Shown here: positions 15,718-22,860 of the stretch, in pieces | How positions within the stretch are numbered: the stretch's first letter is position 1 | Layout of the letters: the number at the start of each line of letters is the position of its first letter | Assembly (NCBI GenBank): GCA_903891165.1 | Contig: CAITDR010000547.1 | Coordinates: 1 to 35,403, forward strand | Reading direction: 5' to 3' | Origin: an uncultured Pseudomonadota bacterium | Lineage (GTDB): Bacteria; Myxococcota_A; UBA796; SXON01 | DNA: 35,403 nucleotides | The notes under the pieces: generated by a model | What the model was told of the DNA's origin: nothing | What the model saw: the letters and a program-made list of their open reading frames with translations, nothing else | Databases searched by the model: none | Program-made: the position numbers and the translations under genes

Positions 15718-16931
15718 TGTTTTTCATTATTCTTGTTGCCTGTGCTGGCGGTGAGGGGGCGAAGGATTCGGGAAAGGAATCCCAGGCGGTGGAAGACTCG
15801 GAGGGGGGAGGGGACTCGGAGATCCGGGACTCCGTTTCGGATAGCACGGTCGTCGATACTGGAGAATGTACGCCTGGAACTGCAGAGGAAGGCCAGATCC
15901 TGGTGGGAGACATCCAGGGTCGCATCGTGTGGACCGCCGATTTTGACGCTGCGGCAGAGGCCACGGGCAAGACCGACTGCACCTACACTCGCGTGTATTC
16001 CGGAAACCAGAGGATTGACCAGGACTATCTTTGCCCGGACTGTAGCTGGTTGGGGCAGGCCACCGCCGAGATGATCGTCGGCTATGAAGACTGCTACCTG
16101 CAGATCGACGATGCTCCCCAGATCCGCCAGGAAGTGCTGGGTTTGATGGAAGTTGAGGGTGCGCTGCACGTGCTCCGCAGTGGAAGCGTAAATGTCAGCC
16201 CTCGCGATCTGGCCGCCATCGAAGGGGACGCCTCCGAGTTCCAGTTCACCTCCTCCTCCACCTCGGATTCTGACGGGGGAGGGCAGGTAACGCTGACCTT
16301 GAATGGTGGCTTCTTTCTTCGAGAAGACTGTTCCTACGCGGTGGATCCAACGGTTCCCTTGACGGAGCAAAGCTCCTGCGGCTGGCCCCGGAATAACCCA
16401 GGGGGCCCCAACAGCTCCTATGTGCTGACCGAGGGCGAGATCTTCCCCAATGTACGCCTGGAAGACCAGTGTGCGGGGGAGGTGGATCTGTGGGACTTCC
16501 GGGGAAGCTACTTGATCGTTGATATGGCAGCCACAAACTGCGGTCCCTGCCAGCAGATGGCGTCGGAAGCCGAGGCCTTCAAGGCCAAGGCCGAGGAGGA
16601 GGGGCTGGAGGTGGAGCTGATCACGCTGTTGGCGGACAGTCTCTCCACCGTGAATCTCCCCGCAGATTTGGCCACCCGCCAGCTGTGGGTGGACACCTAT
16701 GGCCTTTCTTCGCCGGTATTGGGCGATGAAGGCTTCGCCTATGCCCTTTTCCCGCCCTATTTTGAGGATGGAAGTGCGGGCTACCCCACCTCGGCGGTCA
16801 TCGCGCCGGACGGGCGATTGCTGGGGATGTACTCGGGTTTTGGCTATCGCACCGACCAGGACGGGAATGTCGTCGGCAACACCTACGACGACCTTGCAGA
16901 CATGATCCGTGCGGATATGGCTGCTCAGTAA
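15717..16931 (+). CDS. Lipoprotein with C-terminal thioredoxin-fold (TlpA/peroxiredoxin-like) domain
   Basis: 404 residues if it starts at GTG 15717, which overlaps the upstream TAG by one base and gives (M)FFIILVAC with Cys9. An ATG at 15699 is possible but puts a Glu in front of the hydrophobic core and overlaps the previous gene by 19 bases. An acidic Asp/Ser/Glu linker (about residues 15-45) follows. A beta-rich domain of unknown family with several Cys residues (including CPDCSW) runs to about residue 225. The C-terminal domain is redoxin-like (IFPNVRLEDQCAGEVDLWDF, LIVDMAATNCGPCQQMASEA) with the redox motif C275-G-P-C278 and a late cis-Pro candidate (GYPTSAV). A role in extracytoplasmic thiol-disulfide exchange is likely. 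A hairpin terminator follows the gene. Confidence 0.85.
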   Translation: MFFIILVACAGGEGAKDSGKESQAVEDSEGGGDSEIRDSVSDSTVVDTGECTPGTAEEGQILVGDIQGRIVWTADFDAAAEATGKTDCTYTRVYSGNQRIDQDYLCPDCSWLGQATAEMIVGYEDCYLQIDDAPQIRQEVLGLMEVEGALHVLRSGSVNVSPRDLAAIEGDASEFQFTSSSTSDSDGGGQVTLTLNGGFFLREDCSYAVDPTVPLTEQSSCGWPRNNPGGPNSSYVLTEGEIFPNVRLEDQCAGEVDLWDFRGSYLIVDMAATNCGPCQQMASEAEAFKAKAEEEGLEVELITLLADSLSTVNLPADLATRQLWVDTYGLSSPVLGDEGFAYALFPPYFEDGSAGYPTSAVIAPDGRLLGMYSGFGYRTDQDGNVVGNTYDDLADMIRADMAAQ

Positions 16932-16933
16932 GC

Positions 16934-16960
16934 TGGACTACAGCTATTCCTGGTAGTCCA
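16934..16960. terminator. Bidirectional hairpin between convergent genes
   Basis: An 8-bp perfect stem (TGGACTAC at 16934-16941, GTAGTCCA at 16953-16960) with an 11-base loop, three bases past the plus-strand stop and 25 bases past the minus-strand stop. Only a short T-run (CTTTA) follows, so termination strength is uncertain. Confidence 0.5.
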
Positions 16961-16985
16961 CTTTACAGAACGGATCGATATGGGA

Positions 16986-17753
16986 CTACTGGTTCTCGGT
17001 GACCCAGGCGTCGATCTTCCCAGCGTTCTTGGCCATACTCTGGATCATCATCTGCAGGGCGAAGTTGGTATCGGTGCTGGCGCCCACCACTTTGCCCACC
17101 ACCCAGGTGGCCTGCATGGTGCGCATGCCGTCGCGTGTGGGCATGACGACATTCAGGTAATATTGCCGGTCTACCTTGACGATATTCTCGGGGGTGATGG
17201 TGCAGGGCTCTTCCAGCCAGGCGCGGTAGATGATGGCTGGGCCCCACTCGGTGTCCACCCAGGTCCAGCGGTTCCCGGAATGGGACTCGATCTTGATGAG
17301 GGTGTAGTCCGATAGCGCGTGTACATCCGCTTCAATCGTCGGTTGTTCGCGTCCGGCGAAGGCTTCTTCGTCGCCGTTCCAGTCCCGTTCGTAGCTCACG
17401 TAGGAGCCGCCATAGATCTCCACCTGATCGGCCAGCACCAGCGCGTTAACCCAGCCCTCCACGTCGTTTTCAGAGACAAAACCGACGGCTGAACCCGATA
17501 GTTCGGTGTTGTCCACAGCGCCGTCACCCAAGGCCAGGATGGTCTCTTCTGAGAGGTCCTGGACGGTATAGCCCTCCAGGGTTTCGTCCACCCGATCCAC
17601 CAGCCAGGGCTCCAGGTTGTGCACCCCTTCGGCCAGCGAGGTCTGGTCCTCGTCGGGAATGTGCTCAAAAAGAAAACCCACCAGCTGATCCAGCTCGGTG
17701 GGTGCGGGTTCGGGAGCCTTACATGCAAGGGCGAAGAGGAGCATGAGGTTCAT
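16986..17753 (-). CDS. Lipoprotein of unknown function
   Basis: 255 residues from ATG 17753 (MNLMLLFALAC, Cys11). A second ATG at 17744 gives MLLFALAC with Cys8. No clear ribosome-binding site precedes either, and the predicted transcription start falls at the first ATG. The mature protein begins with a Pro/Glu linker, then an acidic helical part (LVGFLFEHIPDEDQTSLAEG), a predicted sheet (VEIYGGSYVSYERDW, YTLIKIESHSGNRWTWVDTE) and a C-terminal amphipathic helix (FALQMMIQSMAKNAGKIDAW). The sheet plus long final helix resembles lipid-binding SRPBCC/START folds, but this is only an impression of the pattern. It stands alone between a convergent operon and the beta-oxidation terminator, with its own promoter. 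Confidence 0.75.
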   Translation of the reverse strand: MNLMLLFALACKAPEPAPTELDQLVGFLFEHIPDEDQTSLAEGVHNLEPWLVDRVDETLEGYTVQDLSEETILALGDGAVDNTELSGSAVGFVSENDVEGWVNALVLADQVEIYGGSYVSYERDWNGDEEAFAGREQPTIEADVHALSDYTLIKIESHSGNRWTWVDTEWGPAIIYRAWLEEPCTITPENIVKVDRQYYLNVVMPTRDGMRTMQATWVVGKVVGASTDTNFALQMMIQSMAKNAGKIDAWVTENQ

Positions 17754-17759
17754 GGAACC

Positions 17760-17787
17760 ATCATAGAATGTCCGTGAGGGGATACAA
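17760..17787 (-). promoter_or_regulatory. Promoter of the lone lipoprotein gene, possibly leaderless
   Basis: Minus strand: TTGTAT (17787-17782), a 16-base spacer and TATGAT (17765-17760), five of six matches to the -10 consensus. Transcription would start at about 17753, which is the first base of the start codon. Confidence 0.5.
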
Positions 17788-17799
17788 GAGCAATCGTTG

Positions 17800-17829
17800 A
17801 AAAAGAAAGGAGGAGCCGGTGGCTCCTCC
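17800..17829 (-). terminator. Rho-independent terminator of the fadN-fadA operon
   Basis: Minus strand: a 9-bp perfect GC-rich stem GGAGGAGCC/GGCTCCTCC (17829-17821 and 17817-17809) with a 3-base loop, followed by TTTCTTTTT (complement of 17808-17800). It lies 16 bases beyond the thiolase stop. Confidence 0.9.
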
Positions 17830-17845
17830 CCCTTTTCTGATGTGC

Positions 17846-19027
17846 TCAGACCCGCTCGAAGACCGCCGCGGCGCCCATGCCGCCGCCGATGCACATGCTG
17901 ACCACCCCGTAGCGGCCATTGCGACGCGCAAGCTCGCTCAGCAGCGTGGCAGTGAGCTTTGCGCCGGTACATCCAAGGGGATGGCCCAGTGCAATGGCGC
18001 CGCCGTTCACATTCAGGCGGCTGCGATCGATGCCCAGGGTGTCCACACAATAGACAGCCTGCGCCGCAAAAGCCTCGTTGATCTCGAAGAGATCCACGTC
18101 GCCAATGCTGATGCCTGCGTGCGCAAGCGCCTTGGGAATGGCCGCCACCGGCCCGATACCCATCACCTCGGGAGGAACCCCCGCCACCTGATAGGACCGG
18201 AGAACGCCGAGGATTGGCAGGCCGTACTTCTCGGCCGCTTCGCGCGAGGCGATCACCACGGCTGCCGCGCCATCGCTGGTCTGCGAGGAATTCCCAGCGG
18301 TTACACTGCCACCCTGCTTGAAGGCGGGGCGCAGCTTGCCAAGGGCCTCCAGCGTAGTGTCGGCGCGGGGGCCTTCATCCACGGCGAAGGTGATGTCCTT
18401 CCAGACACCATCTACAGAAACCCGCGTAGAAACCGGCACAATCTCGTCGGCAAAGCGGCCCGAGGAGATAGCTGCCACCGCCTTCTGGTGAGAGGCGAAG
18501 GCCAGCGCATCCTGAGCAGCGCGGGTGACGCCGAAGCGATCCGCGACGATCTCGGCGGTGATTCCCATGGGGGTGTAGGCTTCGGGACGGGTGGCCATCA
18601 GACCGGGGTGCGGCGCCGGCTTCTGGCCGCCCATCGCCACCTGGCTCATGCTCTCCACACCACCGGCCAGGACGATCTCCTGCCAGCCCGCGTGGATGGC
18701 CGAGGCACCCTGCGCCAGGGCCTGGAGGCCCGAGGAGCAGAAGCGGTTGATGGTGATCGCGGGCACAGAGTCGGGGATCCCCGCCAGGAAAGAGCCGATA
18801 CGGGCGACGTTCATCCCCTGCTCGGCCTCGGGCATGGCGGTTCCTACCACCACGTCGTCCAGAAGTGCAGGATCCAGGCCCGGAAGACGGGCGAGTGCCC
18901 CCTTCAGGATCTGACCCAGCAGCTCATCGGGACGGGTGTCCCTCAGGCTGCCGCGCCCACTCTTTCCAACTGCGGAACGGACCGCAGCGCATACGACAAC
19001 TTCACGCTTGGAATTTCCGTGGAGCAT
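17846..19027 (-). CDS. fadA: Acetyl-CoA acyltransferase (thiolase)
   Basis: 393 residues, full family length. It removes acetyl-CoA from 3-ketoacyl-CoA in the last step of beta-oxidation. The nucleophilic Cys97 lies in [15 protein letters not shown]. The other catalytic elements are visible: [10 protein letters not shown], the His motif [17 protein letters not shown] and the C-terminal Cys motif [17 protein letters not shown]. The start at ATG 19027 gives the usual opening ([20 protein letters not shown]). It begins five bases after the stop of the dehydrogenase/hydratase gene, so the two subunits of the fatty-acid oxidation complex are co-translated. It is followed directly by a strong terminator. 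Degradative FadA/FadI type is favoured over the biosynthetic type because of this partner. Confidence 0.95.
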   Translation of the reverse strand: MLHGNSKREVVVCAAVRSAVGKSGRGSLRDTRPDELLGQILKGALARLPGLDPALLDDVVVGTAMPEAEQGMNVARIGSFLAGIPDSVPAITINRFCSSGLQALAQGASAIHAGWQEIVLAGGVESMSQVAMGGQKPAPHPGLMATRPEAYTPMGITAEIVADRFGVTRAAQDALAFASHQKAVAAISSGRFADEIVPVSTRVSVDGVWKDITFAVDEGPRADTTLEALGKLRPAFKQGGSVTAGNSSQTSDGAAAVVIASREAAEKYGLPILGVLRSYQVAGVPPEVMGIGPVAAIPKALAHAGISIGDVDLFEINEAFAAQAVYCVDTLGIDRSRLNVNGGAIALGHPLGCTGAKLTATLLSELARRNGRYGVVSMCIGGGMGAAAVFERV

Positions 19028-19032
19028 GGCGA

Positions 19033-21390
19033 TCAGTTCCTCAGAGGCTTGCCTTTCTCCAGCATGTGCTGGATACGGGCCTTGGTCTTTTCAGTGCCGA
19101 GCAGGGACAGGAAAGCCTCCCGCTCGAGATCCAGGATGTCCTGCTCGGTGCGGACGGCGCCAGAGCTGCACTCGCCACCGGTGAGGATCCAGGCCAGCTT
19201 TTTGCCGACCACCGCGTCGTGTTCAGAGATGAAGCCGCCCATCTGCATCTGGTACAGGTAGAGCTCAATCGCTGCACGTCCCTGCGCTCCAGGCAGCTTG
19301 AAGCTGCGCTTCCGCGGGGCGCGGTAGCCACCTTCGGCCAGACCCAGGGCCAACATCTTCGCGTCGTAGATGAGGCGATCCGGATCGACGGTGATGCGGT
19401 CTGAGGCGCGAAGGAACGCCTGATCGCGGGCTTCTTCGCCGGAAGTTGCCACTTTGGCGGTGCCCAGGTACTCAAAGACCTTCTGCACGAAGGGGTTGGG
19501 ATCGTAGGCCACACCGGGAGGAATATCCCCCAGGAAGCGGGCCAACATTTCCTTACAACCGCCACCCGCAGGGATCAGGCCCACGCCCACTTCCACCAGC
19601 CCGGCGTACAGCTCGCCTGCGCCCTGCGTTGCCGCAGAGTGCATGGTGACTTCGACGCCGCCACCCAGGGTAAGTCCCCAGGGAGCGGTCACCACCGGAC
19701 GGCTGTTGTATTTGGCCCGCATCAGCAGATCCTGCATCCGCTTGACGACGGCCTCCAGCTGGCCCCACTCCTCTTGCATCGCGCCCATCAGGATCATCAT
19801 CAGGTTGGCGCCTGCGCAGAAGGCAGGTCCACCCTGGTTTCCGACCACCAGCGCGTCGTAGCGGCCGGAGTCCAGTTGATCCAGGCCCTTCTCGTACATG
19901 TCGAAGACCAGATCGTCCAGCGCGTTCATCTTGGAGTGGAACTCCAGACAGAGCACGCCATCGCCCAGATCCAGCAGAGAAGCGGAGGGATTGCCATCCA
20001 CCTCGCCCCCGTGGGCACGCACATCCGCCAGCATCAGGTGCTCGGCGGAGTCGGGCACGGGCTTGACCAGTCCACCCCAGTAGGTGGAGTCGCCTTCTAC
20101 ACGTGCGTAGAAAGAAGTCCTACCGGAAGCCAGCATCTCCTCGATCCAGGCGGGGATCGTGCGGCCTTCGGCCTTCATCCGCGCCACCGTCTCGGGAACA
20201 CCGAGTGCGTCCCAGCTCTCAAAAGGCCCCTGCTCCCAGGCAAATCCCCAGCGCATACCCCGGTCGATGTTCACCACATCGTCGGCAATCTCGCCCACCA
20301 GGGACGCTGCGTAGAGCAGTGTATCGGCGGTTACATTCCAGGCGAAATGGGCGGCCGCGTCATCGCCATTGACGATGATTTTGACTGCTTCGCCGGTGTT
20401 TTCCGCGCTGCGCGCCGCACCCAGAGATGCGTAGCGCACCTTGGCCTGCGAACGGTACTCCATGGTCTCCAGGTCCAGGACCAGGATCTCCGTAGAACCG
20501 TCGGCCTTCTTCCCTTTCTTATAAAAACCCGCGCCGGACTTCTCGCCCAGGCTGCCGCGCTCGATCAGCGCCTTCAGGTAGGAAGGAAGCTGGAAAAGGT
20601 CGCGCTGAGGATCGGTGGGGCAGTTGTCATAGAGACCCTGGATGACGTGTGCCAGGGTGTCCAGACCCACAAGGTCCGCAGTGCGGAACACGGCGGAGCC
20701 CGGGCGGCCCATGGGCTTGCCCCAGATACCGTCCACCTGCTCCACAGTGAAGCCGCCCGCCTGCATATGCTTCAGGACGGAGAGGATCCCGTAGGTGCCG
20801 ATGCGGTTGGCGATAAAGGCAGGAGTATCCTTGGCATGGACGATGCCCTTGCCCAGAATCGCCTCGCCGAACTTCGCCGCCTCCTCGTAGACCTCCTTCT
20901 TGGTGGTCACACCGGGCACCAGCTCCAACAGGCGCATGTAGCGCACGGGGTTGAAGAAGTGGGTGATGAGGAAGTGGGCGTTGAAGTCCTCGGAACGGCC
21001 TGCCGAGAGCACCTTCAGTGGGATGCCGGAAGTGTTGGAAGCCACGATACTTCCTGGCTTCCGGTTCTTCTCCACCCAGTCATAGACCCGGTTCTTGATG
21101 GTCAGCACTTCGGCGACCGCCTCGATGATCAGGTCTGCCTCTTTCAGGCGGTCGGCGTCGGCCTCATACTCGCAGGGAGTGATGAGGGCGGCGTCCGCGG
21201 CCCGATAGAGGGGGGCAGGCTTGAGCTTCGCGAGGTTCGCGATGCCGGCCTTGGCCACGGTCCGAGGGTCACCACCACCCTTGGGAGGAATGTCGAAGAG
21301 AAGGCTGGGTACACCGGCGTTGGCGAGATGTGCCGCAATTCCCTGGCCCATCACACCTGCACCGAGCACAGCCACCTTGGAGATGCCCAT
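19033..21390 (-). CDS. fadN: 3-hydroxyacyl-CoA dehydrogenase / enoyl-CoA hydratase fusion, FadN-type
   Basis: 785 residues. The dehydrogenase comes first: a Rossmann start with GAGVMG (residues 10-15), SNTSGIPLKVL and THFFNPVRYMRLLELVPG with the catalytic His region, then DTPAFIANRIG. The crotonase domain follows at about residues 480-650, with FCAGANLMM for the oxyanion hole and two conserved Glu-containing motifs (GGGVEVTMHS and AGLVEVGVGLIPAGGG). This dehydrogenase-then-hydratase order is that of Bacillus FadN, opposite to E. coli FadB. It carries out the hydration and oxidation steps before the adjacent thiolase. GGAG lies six bases upstream of ATG 21390. A FadR-like palindrome (21401-21418) sits directly before the ribosome-binding site and over the predicted transcription start, so fatty-acid-responsive repression is likely. 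Confidence 0.93.
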   Translation of the reverse strand: MGISKVAVLGAGVMGQGIAAHLANAGVPSLLFDIPPKGGGDPRTVAKAGIANLAKLKPAPLYRAADAALITPCEYEADADRLKEADLIIEAVAEVLTIKNRVYDWVEKNRKPGSIVASNTSGIPLKVLSAGRSEDFNAHFLITHFFNPVRYMRLLELVPGVTTKKEVYEEAAKFGEAILGKGIVHAKDTPAFIANRIGTYGILSVLKHMQAGGFTVEQVDGIWGKPMGRPGSAVFRTADLVGLDTLAHVIQGLYDNCPTDPQRDLFQLPSYLKALIERGSLGEKSGAGFYKKGKKADGSTEILVLDLETMEYRSQAKVRYASLGAARSAENTGEAVKIIVNGDDAAAHFAWNVTADTLLYAASLVGEIADDVVNIDRGMRWGFAWEQGPFESWDALGVPETVARMKAEGRTIPAWIEEMLASGRTSFYARVEGDSTYWGGLVKPVPDSAEHLMLADVRAHGGEVDGNPSASLLDLGDGVLCLEFHSKMNALDDLVFDMYEKGLDQLDSGRYDALVVGNQGGPAFCAGANLMMILMGAMQEEWGQLEAVVKRMQDLLMRAKYNSRPVVTAPWGLTLGGGVEVTMHSAATQGAGELYAGLVEVGVGLIPAGGGCKEMLARFLGDIPPGVAYDPNPFVQKVFEYLGTAKVATSGEEARDQAFLRASDRITVDPDRLIYDAKMLALGLAEGGYRAPRKRSFKLPGAQGRAAIELYLYQMQMGGFISEHDAVVGKKLAWILTGGECSSGAVRTEQDILDLEREAFLSLLGTEKTKARIQHMLEKGKPLRN

Positions 21391-21400
21391 CCACTGCTCC

Positions 21401-21418
21401 TGAATGAATCCTCATTCA
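21401..21418. promoter_or_regulatory. FadR/TetR-type operator palindrome of the beta-oxidation operon
   Basis: TGAATGAATCCTCATTCA: two perfect 7-base arms around a 4-base centre. It matches the Bacillus subtilis FadR (YsiA) consensus WTGAATGAMTANTCATTCAW as I recall it, except for one central base and the left flanking base. It covers the predicted transcription start of fadN. No TetR-family gene lies in this window. Confidence 0.75.
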
Positions 21419-21445
21419 TTTATCGCGGCCCCTGCGGGGGCACAA
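21417..21445 (-). promoter_or_regulatory. Promoter of the fadN-fadA operon
   Basis: Minus strand: TTGTGC (21445-21440), a 17-base spacer and TAAATG (21422-21417). The -10 overlaps the palindrome edge and the start would fall near its centre (about 21410), the arrangement expected for a repressor site. Both boxes are moderate matches. Confidence 0.4.
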
Positions 21446-21507
21446 GGGGGCGGATGTCGATCCTGGGGTACGGGAGACCGATTCATCCCCCGTCCGTCAA
21501 GGGAAAC

Positions 21508-22734
21508 TTAGAACTCCCCACGACCAAGATAGTTTTCTCCGGCTACCCAAAAGTCGGTGCCGACGATGGAGGCCACATAGAGGGGGGGCACCTCCTCCAT
21601 CCGCTCGGTCCAGTTCTGCCCGCCATCCTCGGTAAGCAGGATAAAGCCGCCATGAGAGGTAGGATAGCGGTGGCCAACAGCGATGCCATGCCGACCATCC
21701 GTCGCAAAAGCAAGGTCGTGGACAACATCCAGGTCACCACCCATCGTCAGCTTGATCCAGCTCTCTCCCCCGTCCTCGCTGCGGTACAGGAAGCCGGAGG
21801 CCACTGAGGAGTAGCGCTGATCGCGCCCCCCGGCCAGCCAGGTCTGCCCGTCGTCGGGGGTGGCCAGCGCCCAGATTTCACCCTGGGCGCGGCTGTCGAT
21901 GGTGTGCGCGTGGAAGTTACTCCAGCTTCCACCGGCATGTTGGGAGGGGCCGAAGAAGACGGGCGGGCTGCTGATGTCGGAACCGGCGCCGTAGTAGTTT
22001 CCACCGACGGCAACCAGGTTGAGGATGTAGTAGTAGGAATAACCACCGGCATCGAGGTTGGCATCCTCCCAGTAGCGCGCTTCCTTGGTCCAGGTCCGGC
22101 CGTCGTCGGTGCTGGTGCTGATGTCGCCGGCGGTCAGGCTGGCCACCACCATGCTGCCATCTCCGGCGGCGGCGACAACGCCACAATTCGAGAGCTGGGC
22201 GGCGGAGGAGTCCTGGTTGTTGTTGCCATAGTGGAGCAGGTCCTCCCATTCTCCGTTCCGGAAGCGGGAGAGCAGGCTGTCATTTCCGTAGTCCCGACCA
22301 CAGACCAATAGGCTGCCGTCGGGATCCAGGGCCAGATCGGTGACGTACAGTTCTCCAGTCCAGGTGTTGGGGTGGCCCTCGACAAAGCTTTCCCCGGCAT
22401 TTTCGGTGCGCCAGAGTCCCTGTCCGTCCCCACAGCCCACCCAGCCCTCCTGGCTGCTTTCAAAGAGCATGGCGTAGGGGTAGCCGGCGTTGGGGCAGGG
22501 GTCGGTCAGCTCCCAGAAATGTACGGGAGGAGGAGGATCTTCGGTGTCCTCCTCGCTGTCGGTGGGAGAGTCAACGGAGCCACTTTCCGTGGACGCGCTG
22601 TCCTGGGGGAGGCCACTCTCTGTAGTGCTGTCCAGGCCGCTGTCGAGCAGGCTGTCGAAGCCGGTGTCGGAGCTGCCGGTGCCGGCGCAAGCGAGAAGAG
22701 AAAGAGAAAGGGAGAGAAAGACGAGGCGGTTCAT
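21508..22734 (-). CDS. Lipoprotein with Asp-box (BNR) propeller repeats
   Basis: 408 residues from ATG 22734, chosen because GGAG lies five bases upstream and the product then starts with a proper lipoprotein signal (MNRLVFLSLSLSLLAC, Cys16). An ATG at 22767 lies upstream of the predicted transcription start and is excluded. After the Cys comes a low-complexity Asp/Ser/Thr/Glu linker (about residues 18-65) and a propeller with Asp-box motifs S/T-x-D-x-G-x-x-W: STDDGRTW, RSEDGGESW, LTEDGGQNW and a degenerate WRTENAGESF. Such propellers resemble the HCF136/Ycf48 and sialidase-like group, but no sialidase active site is evident. It probably binds or caps a surface ligand. It is a single-gene unit controlled by a sigma-54 promoter. 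Confidence 0.85.
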   Translation of the reverse strand: MNRLVFLSLSLSLLACAGTGSSDTGFDSLLDSGLDSTTESGLPQDSASTESGSVDSPTDSEEDTEDPPPPVHFWELTDPCPNAGYPYAMLFESSQEGWVGCGDGQGLWRTENAGESFVEGHPNTWTGELYVTDLALDPDGSLLVCGRDYGNDSLLSRFRNGEWEDLLHYGNNNQDSSAAQLSNCGVVAAAGDGSMVVASLTAGDISTSTDDGRTWTKEARYWEDANLDAGGYSYYYILNLVAVGGNYYGAGSDISSPPVFFGPSQHAGGSWSNFHAHTIDSRAQGEIWALATPDDGQTWLAGGRDQRYSSVASGFLYRSEDGGESWIKLTMGGDLDVVHDLAFATDGRHGIAVGHRYPTSHGGFILLTEDGGQNWTERMEEVPPLYVASIVGTDFWVAGENYLGRGEF

Positions 22735-22762
22735 GATGGCTCCAGATTGCGCACTGGAGAGA

Positions 22763-22779
22763 AGCAAGAACCGTGCCAG
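22763..22779 (-). promoter_or_regulatory. Sigma-54 (RpoN) promoter of the Asp-box lipoprotein gene
   Basis: Minus strand: CTGGCACGGTTCTTGCT, a full match to the -24/-12 consensus YTGGCACG-N4-TTGCW. Initiation would fall near 22752, leaving about 18 bases before ATG 22734, room for the GGAG site. Transcription from such promoters needs an enhancer-binding activator, which is not encoded here. Confidence 0.85.
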
Positions 22780-22802
22780 GAATTAATCGGCGTTGGCCTG
22801 TT

Positions 22803-22860
22803 CGACTGACGAAAAAAGTGTCGAAATTTCGACACCCTTCGTCGACGGTTTCGTCAGTCG
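22803..22860. repeat. Nested inverted repeats at the mqnD 3' end
   Basis: A 12-bp inverted repeat (CGACTGACGAAA at 22803-22814, TTTCGTCAGTCG at 22849-22860) encloses two further palindromes: an 18-base perfect one (22818-22835) and CGTCGACG (22840-22847). The right arm overlaps the last codons and stop of mqnD. The arrangement could fold as a three-way junction. Confidence 0.8.
22812..22835 (-). terminator. Rho-independent terminator of mqnD
   Basis: Minus strand: the self-complementary GTGTCGAAATTTCGACAC (7-bp stem with AATT loop) is followed immediately by six T (complement of 22817-22812). It lies 18 bases past the mqnD stop. Confidence 0.75.

Noticed and set aside
17819-19261. 480-residue plus-strand open frame
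   Set aside because: Shadow of the thiolase and the FadN end; no recognisable domain.
21430-21442. GC-rich small hairpin CCCC-TGC-GGGG in the fadN promoter spacer
   Set aside because: Short and lying between the -35 and -10 boxes; more likely base composition than a terminator or operator.
19639-21807. 722-residue plus-strand open frame
   Set aside because: Shadow of the FadN-type gene; it would also run through the fadN promoter/operator and into a second minus-strand gene.
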